From DOZZ01 sp963792655 (GTDB taxonomy: Bacteria; Acidobacteriota; Terriglobia; Bryobacterales; Bryobacteraceae): 64,000 bases of DNA. Made by a program: the position numbers and the translations under genes. The DNA lies in NCBI GenBank assembly GCA_963792655.1, contig CAWBWU010000001.1:496001-560000 (forward strand), read 5' to 3'. Shown one piece after another: positions 30,513-38,392 of this stretch; position 1 is the first letter of the stretch; every line of letters starts with the position of its first letter. The notes under the pieces were generated by a model. That model saw only the letters and a program-made list of their open reading frames with translations, made no database searches and was not told the DNA's origin.

Positions 30513-31315
30513 GCACTGGATTGACCGCGCCGGCGCAACTCGCTGCCGCCATGTACGCCGGCATGTGCCAGCCCTCGGCTGCACAACAACGCGAGCAGCT
30601 GATCCTGGAGAATCTTCCGCAAGTGCGGTTGATTGCGCGCCGCATTCACGAACGGCTTCCGCAGACCGTCTGCATGGACGATCTGATTTCCGCGGGAACG
30701 CTCGGCCTCATCGCAGCGGTCGATCACTTTGACCCTACTCAGAACGTAAAGCTCAAGACTTATGCAGAGCATCGTATTCGTGGCGCGATCCTTGACGCGC
30801 TCCGTGGCCTCGACTGGGCTCCGCGCCAGCGCCGCCGCATGAGCCGCGATATCGAAGCGGCCATTGCGACTCTTGAGCAACGCCTTTCCCGCACGCCGGC
30901 GGAAGAAGAAGTCGCGGCCGAACTGCGCATCCCACTTGCTGAATATCACCAACGCCTGATCGATATCGAAGGCCTGAACATCGGCGAACTCGACTTCGCG
31001 TCGAACGAAGACGACGAGCGATCGCTGCGCTATGCGATCGACGATACGGAGAATTCGCCGTCACAGATTCTGGAGCGCGCGGAACTTGAGCGCGTGGTGG
31101 CGCTGGCGATCGAGCGCATGCCGAAGACCGAGCGTACTGTACTGAGCCTCTACTATCACGAGGAACTCAGCCTGCGAGAGATTGCCGACATTCTCGAACT
31201 GCACCTCTCTCGAATTTCACAACTCAAGACGCAAGCCATCCTGCGGCTGCGCGTGCTGATGCAGAAGCGTTGGCCCGCCGCTGGAACGCGGCGCGAGGAT
31301 CTTTCCGATGAATAA
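30509..31315 (+). CDS. fliA: RNA polymerase sigma-28 factor FliA
   Basis: 268 aa. Region 2: QLILENLPQVRLIARRIHER, VCMDDLISAGTLGLIAAVDH, FDPTQNVKLKTYAEHRIRGA, ILDALRGLDWAPRQRRR. Region 3: LEQRLSRTPAEEEVAAELRI. Region 4: RMPKTERTVLSLYYHEELSL REIADILELHLSRISQLKTQ. All regions are complete. It should read the four sigma-28 sites in this window and be held by FlgM (33656). Overlaps the next gene by eight bases. Confidence 0.95.
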   Translation: MSTGLTAPAQLAAAMYAGMCQPSAAQQREQLILENLPQVRLIARRIHERLPQTVCMDDLISAGTLGLIAAVDHFDPTQNVKLKTYAEHRIRGAILDALRGLDWAPRQRRRMSRDIEAAIATLEQRLSRTPAEEEVAAELRIPLAEYHQRLIDIEGLNIGELDFASNEDDERSLRYAIDDTENSPSQILERAELERVVALAIERMPKTERTVLSLYYHEELSLREIADILELHLSRISQLKTQAILRLRVLMQKRWPAAGTRREDLSDE

Positions 31316-32177
31316 CAAATCAACTGCACTCTGGGTGACAGAGAACTGGGCCGCCGGCTTCAGCGAGTTGCTGGGCTCCATGACGGACGAAGCGCCGCGC
31401 TTCGAGATCGATGCATCGGGCGCGACGCAACCCGGTGACAACAGCCTGGTTTGGCAGCACGCGCTGAGCATTTCACCAAACGCCACCATCGCGGTGCGCG
31501 CATGGGAAGCCGACTGGAAGCAGACCGGGCAACTGGTGCTCACCTCCGCCGGGATCGACGAAGTGGTGCCCGCGGAAGCGCGCAACGCGTTCCTCGAGAT
31601 CGTGACGCAATCGGTAACAGCCTTGCTGCCTGCATTGCGCAGCCGTCTGCAATGCGACGTGAAGCTGCTGCCCGGTGTCGAACGGCCCGGTGACGTAGCG
31701 TGCGCTCCGCTGATGGTCCGCTTCTATCGCAACGATGGGACGTTTGTTACGTTGGGCCTGCTCGTGTCAAAAGGTCTGGTTGAGCTTCTGGAGTCTCCGC
31801 CCGGGGAAGCCCAGGATCGTGAAGTTGCCGAGACGCCGAAGGTCGATGTGCTGAGCGCGCCGTCGTCACTGCCGCGCACCATGGACATGCTGCTCGATGT
31901 GGAACTGCCCGTCAGCGTATCTTTCGGCCGCACCCAAATCCGTGTTCGGGAAGTCTTGAAGTTCACCACGGGTTCCATCGTCGAATTGCATCGCGCGGTG
32001 ACCGAGCCGGTAGAAGTCATCGTGAACAACTGCACGATCGCTCGCGGCGAAGTGGTGGTTGTCGAAGGAAACTACGGTGTTCGCATTCACGAAATCGTGA
32101 GCCGCAACGAACGCCTGCGGAGCACCGGGGCAGGGCAGCCCGGCCGCACTGAACGCACCGGCAAGTCTCCCGCTTAG
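31308..32177 (+). CDS. FliN/FliY-type motor switch protein with unknown N-terminal domain
   Basis: 289 aa. The C-terminal 90 residues are a SpoA/FliN domain: LDVELPVSVSFGRTQIRVRE, VLKFTTGSIVELHRAVTEPV, EVIVNNCTIARGEVVVVEGN, YGVRIHEI. The N-terminal 190 residues contain two stretches resembling CheC/FliM-like folds (LVWQHALSISPNATIAVRAW; CAPLMVRFYRNDGTFVTLGL) but I cannot assign them to a family. FliY proteins have a CheC-like domain before FliN, so this may be a divergent FliY. It ends the operon, with a Thr/Gly/Arg-rich tail. Confidence 0.82.
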   Translation: MNNKSTALWVTENWAAGFSELLGSMTDEAPRFEIDASGATQPGDNSLVWQHALSISPNATIAVRAWEADWKQTGQLVLTSAGIDEVVPAEARNAFLEIVTQSVTALLPALRSRLQCDVKLLPGVERPGDVACAPLMVRFYRNDGTFVTLGLLVSKGLVELLESPPGEAQDREVAETPKVDVLSAPSSLPRTMDMLLDVELPVSVSFGRTQIRVREVLKFTTGSIVELHRAVTEPVEVIVNNCTIARGEVVVVEGNYGVRIHEIVSRNERLRSTGAGQPGRTERTGKSPA

Positions 32178-32185
32178 CCCGTCGC

Positions 32186-33511
32186 CTACATCAACACACA
32201 ACCGGTGGCCGTCTGCAAGCTGCGCACTTTCGCCGTGAGCGTGGTCCGCTTCAATCCCAAAAGCTGCGCTGCCATCTTCTTATTCCCTGAAGTCCGCGTC
32301 AGCGCCTCGCGCAAGATCCGCGTCTCAAATGCACTGACCGTTTGTTCGTAATCAAGCCCATGCTCCGGCAAACCCGATGCGAAACTATCGACAGGTTCAA
32401 ACGGCAACCGGAAATCCGCGGCAGTCAGCACCGCACGATCGTCACTCAGCACCACTGCGGTTTCGATGGCATTCTCCAGTTGCCGGATGTTGCCCGGCCA
32501 CGCGTAAGTCATCAGCATCTCGAGCGCGTCATAGTCCAGCGTTTTGGGGCGCAACGCTTCTGCGCGGCAGATACGCTGGGCGAAGTGGTTCGCGAGCGCG
32601 GGGATATCCTGAACGCGCGCGCGCAACGGAGGCAGCGGCAGCGCCACGACATTCAACCGATAAAAGAGATCTTCACGAAACAGGCCCTCACGAATTTTGT
32701 GCGCCAGGTTTACGTTGGTGGCCGCGATGATGCGAGCTTCCATCGCCACCGTCTCGGAACTGCCTAAACGCTGGAACTCATGCTCCTGCAAAACGCGCAG
32801 CAGCTTTGCCTGCAGATCGAGCGGCAGATCGCCTACTTCATCCAGAAAGATAGTGCCGTTCCTGGCCTCTTCGAAGCGCCCGACACGGTTCTGCACTGCG
32901 CCGGTGAATGCTCCGCGCACGTGCCCAAACAGTTCCGCTTCGAGCAGGGGCGCTGGGATGGCGCTGCAGTTCACGGCGACGAAGCGCCCTTTGCTGTTCG
33001 CGCTTAGTTGGTGGATGGCGCGCGCAGCGACTTCTTTGCCGGTCCCCGTTTCGCCGGTGATCAAGACTGTCGAGCGTCGCGGCGCAACACGCCGGATGGT
33101 ACCCAAAGCCTGCTGTACGGCATCGCTGGTGCCGATCATTCCGCAATTCGGCGCAACCGTGGTGTTGCGAGCGGCGGGCTCCAGTGCGCGCCTGATTTTT
33201 GCAGCCGAAAGCTCGCCGCGGATGACCTGGTCCACGCACTCAAGCAGGGCCGCATCAGAATTTTCTGGCGCACAGGCAACGACGAGCACCCGGCTATCGG
33301 CGGTACGCACCCGCGACACTATGTCCTGCCAGTCGATCTCGCTGTCACCTTGATGGATCAGCACTGCATCGGCCGCCTGGTTTGTCAGCCGGTCGAGCAT
33401 CGCGGTAGCGCTGGAGAAGAGGCGAATGCGGCATTCCGGCAATTCGCTTGAGATCGTTTCGTAGACTTCGCTATCCGGTGCTGCGTCGACGCAGAAAATA
33501 AGTTTTGGCAT
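32186..33511 (-). CDS. Sigma-54-dependent activator, likely flagellar (FlrC/FlbD type)
   Basis: 441 aa from MPKLIFCVDAAPDSE. N-terminal 115 residues resemble a receiver but lack the phosphorylatable Asp (AVLIHQGDSEID) and the conserved Lys, so phosphorylation is unlikely. The AAA+ domain has Walker A GETGTGKE, the sigma-54 contact loop GAFTGA, Walker B GTIFLDEVGDLP and arginine-finger region FREDLFYRLNVVALPLPPLR. The C-terminal Fis-type helix-turn-helix is TSGNKKMAAQLLGLKRTTLT. It is convergent with the FliN-type gene and divergent from flgM. Embedded in a flagellar cluster, it probably drives middle flagellar genes. Confidence 0.9.
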   Translation of the reverse strand: MPKLIFCVDAAPDSEVYETISSELPECRIRLFSSATAMLDRLTNQAADAVLIHQGDSEIDWQDIVSRVRTADSRVLVVACAPENSDAALLECVDQVIRGELSAAKIRRALEPAARNTTVAPNCGMIGTSDAVQQALGTIRRVAPRRSTVLITGETGTGKEVAARAIHQLSANSKGRFVAVNCSAIPAPLLEAELFGHVRGAFTGAVQNRVGRFEEARNGTIFLDEVGDLPLDLQAKLLRVLQEHEFQRLGSSETVAMEARIIAATNVNLAHKIREGLFREDLFYRLNVVALPLPPLRARVQDIPALANHFAQRICRAEALRPKTLDYDALEMLMTYAWPGNIRQLENAIETAVVLSDDRAVLTAADFRLPFEPVDSFASGLPEHGLDYEQTVSAFETRILREALTRTSGNKKMAAQLLGLKRTTLTAKVRSLQTATGCVLM

Positions 33512-33598
33512 GGGTGGGCCCGGCACTGCTGTTGAAGCTGATCGGAACGTTAGTAGCCCACACTCGTGCGACATCTCACAAATAAGGCAAAACGCCGC

Positions 33599-33626
33599 TA
33601 GAGATTTTTCCGGCTTCTGCCGACTT
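33599..33626 (+). promoter_or_regulatory. Sigma-28 (FliA) promoter upstream of flgM
   Basis: TAGAGATT, 12 bases, GCCGACTT. The spacing equals that of the flaG and flagellin sites. The flgM ATG follows 29 bases after the -10 box. Confidence 0.65.
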
Positions 33627-33655
33627 AGCTTTCAAGCAGAGCCACGCATTCGCAA

Positions 33656-33943
33656 ATGAGAATCTACGATTACCAGGTGCGCGACGCGAGCACCACGCCA
33701 TTGGGCTCGACGTCCGGCGTCTCTTCGGCGCAGCAGTATGCGGCGAACCGCCGCAGCGAAATATCGGCCAATTCGGACCATGCGTCTCTTTCTTCAGACG
33801 GCGCGTTGTTGCGCTCCGGAGCGCAGAGTCGTGCGGCGCGTATTGAAGCGCTGACGGCGAGCGTCCGGGCTGGAAACTACAACATAGACCCCGCCGCAAT
33901 CAGCAAGTCGCTGGTGGGCGAATCGATCGGCCGTGCCGAATGA
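33656..33943 (+). CDS. flgM: Anti-sigma-28 factor FlgM
   Basis: 95 aa. N-terminus MRIYDYQVRDASTTPLGSTS is unstructured; the C-terminal FlgM core is SRAARIEALTASVRAGNYNI DPAAISKSLVGESIG, matching the family's R-I-..L...I..G.Y..D....A..L pattern. It inhibits FliA until the hook is complete and FlgM is exported. Overlaps the next gene by four bases. Confidence 0.9.
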   Translation: MRIYDYQVRDASTTPLGSTSGVSSAQQYAANRRSEISANSDHASLSSDGALLRSGAQSRAARIEALTASVRAGNYNIDPAAISKSLVGESIGRAE

Positions 33944-34248
33944 CCACTGCCGCACGCGTGCTGGAACTCTTTGCGGAAGCGGAACTGTCACTGGCCGCCG
34001 GCAACATCGAGGGAGCGCGTGACTGCGGCCGGGTGTTAAGCGCTATCGAGAAGATCTTTCGTGCGGAGCCCGCATTAGCAGAGGCTGGCGTCGCGCCGCT
34101 GCGAAGAATCCACCGCCTGATGAGCAATCTGAAACAGCACTTCGCCGACTTAGGTCTGGACGGCAACCTCGACGGTACTGCAGCCTACACGGCTTTCGGA
34201 TGCCGGGCGAGTGAGCCATCGCCCAGTTCGTCTTGCGCCATCGCCTGA
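33940..34248 (+). CDS. Small helical protein at the flgN position (possible FlgK/FlgL chaperone)
   Basis: 102 aa, mostly helical with heptad-like leucines and alanines (ARVLELFAEAELSLAAGNIE, CGRVLSAIEKIFRAEPALAE), ending in a Ser/Ala-rich tail. It lies between flgM and flgK, exactly where flgN usually is, and is coupled to flgM by an ATGA overlap. It is shorter than typical FlgN (about 140 aa) and I see no decisive motif, so FlgN is an inference from position. Confidence 0.65.
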   Translation: MTTAARVLELFAEAELSLAAGNIEGARDCGRVLSAIEKIFRAEPALAEAGVAPLRRIHRLMSNLKQHFADLGLDGNLDGTAAYTAFGCRASEPSPSSSCAIA

Positions 34249-34257
34249 GTAACCCAT

Positions 34258-35681
34258 ATGGCCAGCCTTTTTTCCGCACTGCACGCTTCTTCCGACACGC
34301 TGAAGGCCTACGAGCAAACGCTCTCGGTGATTCAGAACAACGTCGGCAACGCGTCCACGCCCGGCTATGTTGAACAGCAGCCGGCACTTGAGGCGGTCTC
34401 GTTTCAGTTTGGCGGTGGGCTGGCAGGCGGCGTCAAGGCGGGAACTCCGTTATCCGGCAAAAGACGATTTCGCCGACGATAGTGTCCGGCGCGAGATCAG
34501 TCAGCAGTCGTTTTCGACCCAACAGTCAGCTTCGCTGACGGCACTCCAAACGGGCTTCGATGTGACGGGAAATGGTGGCGTAGCGGCTGCGCTCAATCAG
34601 ACGTTCGCGTCCTTCTCTGCATTCAACGCTTCTCCCGAAAACCCATCGGTGCGCGCAACCGTGTTGTCCTCCGCCGGCCAGCTCGCCTCAGCATTTCAAG
34701 GCGCGGCGAAGAGCATCCAGCAGCAATCGGCGCAGGTCAGCTCTCAAATCCAATCAGCGGTCGCCAGAATCAATCAGCTGAGCGCTCGAATTCAGCAGGA
34801 CAATGCCAGTGCCGCGCAATCGCCTACTCTCGACCCGGCGCTCGATGCGGACCGGCGCAACACCCTTGAGTCGTTATCGCAAATAGCGAACATCACGGTG
34901 CGAACCGAGAGCGATGGCTCCACGACGGTGCTGCTGGGCGGGCAGACACCCCTGGTTCTCGGTCAGCATCAATATCCGCTCTCCGCATCTCTTGCGTCCG
35001 GTGGGACAAGGCAACGCCCCGGGCACGCCAGCTTTAATCGTGTTCGATGCGCAAGGAGAAAACGTCAGCGGGCAAATCACCGGCGGGTCACTCGGGTCGC
35101 TGCTGCAGGTTCGCAACACAACAATCCCCGGTCTCATCGGCGATCAGACGCATACGGGAACCCTGAACGATCTGGCACGCAGCTTCGCGGACCGTGTGAA
35201 TGGTTTGCTCACAGCCGGCGTGGTCTCCGCGGGGCCGCCTCCAGTCGCCGGGACAGGTCTGTTCACTTATGACACTGCGAATCCGAACAACGCGGCGGCA
35301 ACGCTGAGCGTTGACCCTACGGCGACCCCTGCCGGACTTGCTGCGGGAACGGCGTCGTCGAGCAATGGGACCGCAACCTTGCTTGCGGGCCTATCGGAAA
35401 GTTCGAACCCTGCCGATCAGATCAACGGCCAGACGTTCACTGAATTTTATGGCGCGATCGCGGCCGGCGTGGGGCAGCAACTGTCGGACGCCAATAGTCA
35501 GCAGTCGCTCGACCAGCAGTCTCTGCTTCAGGTGAAAAGCCTGCGCGCGCAGGTTTCGGGAGTTTCGCTCGATACCGAAGCCGAACGCCTGATCGAATTC
35601 CAGCGGGCTTACCAGGCGTCCGCAAAGTTAGTTACGGTTCTGGATCAGTTAGCGCAAAGCGCGGTGTCGCTGATCCCCTAG
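34258..35681 (+). CDS. flgK: Flagellar hook-associated protein 1 FlgK (frameshifted)
   Basis: Starts MASLFSALHASSDTLKAYEQ, then LSVIQNNVGNASTPGYVEQQ, SLTALQTGFDVTGNGGVAAA, LNQTFASFSAFNASPENPSV, and the C-terminus GVSLDTEAERLIEFQRAYQA SAKLVTVLDQLAQ, all typical of FlgK. Frames break near 34460 and 35005. The total of about 475 aa is normal. It is the first junction protein between hook and filament. Confidence 0.93.
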
Positions 35682-35692
35682 GTTGAACGCAC

Positions 35693-36613
35693 ATGATTTC
35701 TTCTGTCGATAAATCCGGCGATCAGTTTCTGTTCAACCTGAACAGGCTGCAGCAGCAGTTCGCCAAAACCGAAGGCCAACTGTCTTCTGGTAAGCGCGTG
35801 ACCAACGCGTCCGACGCACCTGACCAAGTGGTGCAACTGCTCACGTTGCGTTCGCAGGAATCGCTCGCCACGCAGCGTCAGAAGAACCTGCAGGTGCTGC
35901 AGACCGATACGAATGCCGCAGACCGAGGACTTACCTCGGCGCTGACTCTCATCGACCAGGCCCTCAGTTTGGGTACGCAAGGCGCAAGCTCTTTTGAAAC
36001 TCCGGAAGCGCGCGCAACTCTCGGCCAGCAGGTACAGGCCGTGCAACAGCAGATCGTCGGTATTGCGAACACCGTTTCGAACGGCCGTTACATCTTCAGC
36101 GGCGATCAGGACCAATCGCAATCGTACGCGGTGAATACCGCTGCGCCGAACGGCGTCAATCAGCTTCAGCCGCTGACCAATACCGGTTTATCAGACGATG
36201 GCTCGGGAACGCCCACAAAATCAGCGTTGACGGCGCAGGACATCTTTGATCACCGCAACTCAGACCAAAGCTTCGCTTCGGACAACGTCTTCTACGCGCT
36301 CACCTCGTTGAGCAACGCGCTGGCGGCAAACAACAGCGACGGCATCAACACTGCGATCTCGTCCTTGCGCGAAGCATCGTCTTACGTCAACACGCAGCAA
36401 GGGTTCTACGGGTCGTTGCAGCAGCGCCTGACATCCACCTCGGGAGCATTGAGTCAGACATTAACGGATGTGCAGACGAACATCTCAGGCATTGAAGACG
36501 CCGACGTTTCTCAGGCGGCCATCGACTTGAGCCAGGAGCAGACCGGATTGCAGGCAGCTTACACCAGCCAGGCGCGCACACCGCATACCAGCTTGTTTGA
36601 CTTTCTCGGATGA
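35693..36613 (+). CDS. flgL: Flagellar hook-associated protein 3 FlgL
   Basis: 306 aa. The flagellin-like N-terminus reads LNRLQQQFAKTEGQLSSGKR VTNASDAPDQVVQLLTLRSQ; TVSNGRYIFSGDQDQSQSYA is a typical FlgL segment; the C-terminus is DVSQAAIDLSQEQTGLQAAY TSQA. Eleven bases after flgK and overlapping fliM by four. Intact. Confidence 0.92.
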   Translation: MISSVDKSGDQFLFNLNRLQQQFAKTEGQLSSGKRVTNASDAPDQVVQLLTLRSQESLATQRQKNLQVLQTDTNAADRGLTSALTLIDQALSLGTQGASSFETPEARATLGQQVQAVQQQIVGIANTVSNGRYIFSGDQDQSQSYAVNTAAPNGVNQLQPLTNTGLSDDGSGTPTKSALTAQDIFDHRNSDQSFASDNVFYALTSLSNALAANNSDGINTAISSLREASSYVNTQQGFYGSLQQRLTSTSGALSQTLTDVQTNISGIEDADVSQAAIDLSQEQTGLQAAYTSQARTPHTSLFDFLG

Positions 36614-37587
36614 GCAGCATGCGAACGCCATCACAGAGCTCGAACACCTCGAGCGCTCACAGACAGAACGTCGAGACTAAACCGAAAGCGATTCCGTTTG
36701 ACTTCCGCCGCCCCGACCGCATCGCGAAGGCGCAGTTGCGGGCCATCCATCTGCTGCACGATAACTTCGTGCGCAGTCTGGTGGGAAGCTTATCCGCCTA
36801 CCTGCGTTCTTATCTGACCGTCAACCTGGTGAGCGTTGAGCAGCTCTCGTACTCCGAATTTCTTGAGTGCTTGCCGGCGCCGACGTGCATCGCTTCGCTT
36901 GGGCTCAAGCCGTATGAAGGCAACGCTGTTCTGGAGATCAATTCATCGCTGATCTTTCCCATCGTCGAGATGCTCCTCGGCGGCTCCGGTAAAACGACGA
37001 TGCCCGCGAATCGGGAAATCACCGAGATTGAACAAAACCTGACGGATGGACTCTTTCGCGTGATCCTGCGCGACCTTCGGGAGGCGTGGAAGAGCATCAC
37101 CAATATTGACTTCACCATTGAGGCTCTGAAGACCGAGCCGCAGTTCCTGCAAATACTCGCGCCAAGCGAAGCGGTAGTGGCAGTCGCGGTGGAAGTTCGC
37201 ATCGGAGACACCGTGGGCATGATGAACATTGCGATGCCGTCCATCATCATCAAAATGATGCGCCAGAAGTTCGATCAGCAATGGTCGGTGCGCAAAAGTG
37301 AATCGACCGACGTCGAACAAGGGCGCATCGTCAAGTTGATCAAAGATGCGGAATTGCAGGTGGACGCGGTGCTCGAAGGCCCGATGTTGCGCATGGCGGA
37401 CCTGATGAATCTGGAAGCGGGAGACGTTCTGTGCTTCGACCACCCCATCGAGAAGATGCTGGTCTGCAGCCTCAACGGCAAGCGCAAATTCCATGGTGAA
37501 ATCGTCGCGACCGGCAACAAGATCGGTTTTCTCGTGAAGGAGTTGCTGCCCGGAGCCGGTGAATCCGCAAAGAGTCTCACCACATGA
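36610..37587 (+). CDS. fliM: Flagellar motor switch protein FliM
   Basis: 325 aa. The N-terminal CheY-binding peptide (LSQxEIDALL) is not evident; the start reads MSSMRTPSQSSNTSSAHRQN. The core is clear: PFDFRRPDRIAKAQLRAIHL, LHDNFVRSLVGSLSAYLRSY, ALKTEPQFLQILAPSEAVVA, VAVEVRIGDTVGMMNIAMPS, and the C-terminal SpoA domain DAVLEGPMLRMADLMNLEAG. Loss of the usual CheY-binding motif is notable. It overlaps flgL and fliW. Confidence 0.93.
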   Translation: MSSMRTPSQSSNTSSAHRQNVETKPKAIPFDFRRPDRIAKAQLRAIHLLHDNFVRSLVGSLSAYLRSYLTVNLVSVEQLSYSEFLECLPAPTCIASLGLKPYEGNAVLEINSSLIFPIVEMLLGGSGKTTMPANREITEIEQNLTDGLFRVILRDLREAWKSITNIDFTIEALKTEPQFLQILAPSEAVVAVAVEVRIGDTVGMMNIAMPSIIIKMMRQKFDQQWSVRKSESTDVEQGRIVKLIKDAELQVDAVLEGPMLRMADLMNLEAGDVLCFDHPIEKMLVCSLNGKRKFHGEIVATGNKIGFLVKELLPGAGESAKSLTT

Positions 37588-38030
37588 GGATTCAAAGCCG
37601 CCGGCTGGGCACGCTCGAATACACCTCGGATGAAGTGATTGCGTTTCCGCATGGCATACCCGCCTTCGAAAACAGCCGCCAGTTTCTGCTGGTGCGGCGC
37701 GCTCAATCCGCACCAATTCTTTTTTTGCAAAGCATCGAAGAGCCGAGCTTGAGTTTGCCCGTTGTCGAAGCGAACTGCCTGTTGGACGAATATCGTCTTG
37801 ACCTCGCATCGGAAGATCGCGCTGCGCTTGGGTTGGCAGAGGGCGACCTTTCCTACTCGGACATCACGATTCTCTTTGTGGTTGCGCAGTTTGAAAGCCA
37901 CGCAACCGTAAATCTCGTCGCTCCCGTGGTCATCCGCGAGGGCCGCGGCGTACAGGCGGTGCGTGCCGACAAAACGTACTCCGCCGTGCAGCGAGTAACA
38001 TCTCTCGACCGGGCTTTCGCACCATGCTAG
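37584..38030 (+). CDS. fliW: Flagellar assembly factor FliW
   Basis: 148 aa. Family features: LGTLEYTSDEVIAFPHGIPA FENSRQFLLV, QSIEEPSLSLPVVEANCLLD, NLVAPVVI. FliW binds either flagellin or CsrA; when free flagellin is scarce it sequesters CsrA and lets flagellin mRNA be translated. It sits directly before csrA (7-base overlap) and the flagellin gene, so the three-part circuit is complete. Confidence 0.93.
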   Translation: MRIQSRRLGTLEYTSDEVIAFPHGIPAFENSRQFLLVRRAQSAPILFLQSIEEPSLSLPVVEANCLLDEYRLDLASEDRAALGLAEGDLSYSDITILFVVAQFESHATVNLVAPVVIREGRGVQAVRADKTYSAVQRVTSLDRAFAPC

Positions 38031-38257
38031 TCGTCCGGCGCAAAGTAGCGGAGAGTCTGGTGATCGGCGACGGCATCTATGTCGAGATCCTTGAGATCGG
38101 TCACGGGCAGGTGAAGATCGGGATCACCGCGCCGCGCGACATTCCCGTGGTTCGTTCCGAGATCAGAATCACGAAAGATCAGAATCAACAGTCTGCCGGT
38201 TTATCCGCGATCGCTCTCGATCATTTGATCGAGCAGTTGCGCCCGCGAGTCCGCTAA
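38024..38257 (+). CDS. csrA: Carbon storage regulator CsrA
   Basis: 77 aa. MLVVRRKVAESLVIGDGIYV EILEIGHGQVKIGITAPRDI PVVRSEI is a standard CsrA core, including the RNA-binding Arg in strand five region and the C-terminal AP-..v.R.E segment, followed by a longer C-terminal helix (SAIALDHLIEQLRPRVR) as in FliW-regulated CsrA proteins. It binds GGA motifs in mRNA leaders. Confidence 0.95.
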   Translation: MLVVRRKVAESLVIGDGIYVEILEIGHGQVKIGITAPRDIPVVRSEIRITKDQNQQSAGLSAIALDHLIEQLRPRVR

Positions 38258-38277
38258 AAATTTCCTCCAACAAATTG

Positions 38278-38305
38278 TGAAGTGTTGCGGTTGCTCTGCC
38301 GATAA
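38278..38305 (+). promoter_or_regulatory. Sigma-28 (FliA) promoter of the flagellin gene
   Basis: TGAAGTGT, 12 bases, GCCGATAA. The -10 box is a perfect match to the consensus and the -35 box matches six of eight. It gives a leader of about 80 bases before the GTG start. Confidence 0.85.
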
Positions 38306-38324
38306 GCCCTTTGTGAGCGCAACT

Positions 38325-38386
38325 GGACGCACAATCCACCGGGCAGGAATGGAATCCCGCATCGGCGCGCTCCAATCAAGGAGAGA
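38325..38386 (+). promoter_or_regulatory. Flagellin mRNA leader with GGA motifs (likely CsrA sites) and ribosome site
   Basis: Within the predicted leader, GGA occurs at 38325, 38346, 38351 and 38380. The last is inside the ribosome site AAGGAGAG (38378-38385) that precedes the GTG at 38393. TGGA...TCCA (38324-38338) and GGG...CCC (38341-38358) can fold to expose GGA in loops. With csrA and fliW just upstream, CsrA blocking of this ribosome site is the natural reading; actual binding is inferred. Confidence 0.55.
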
Positions 38387-38392
38387 TTAACA

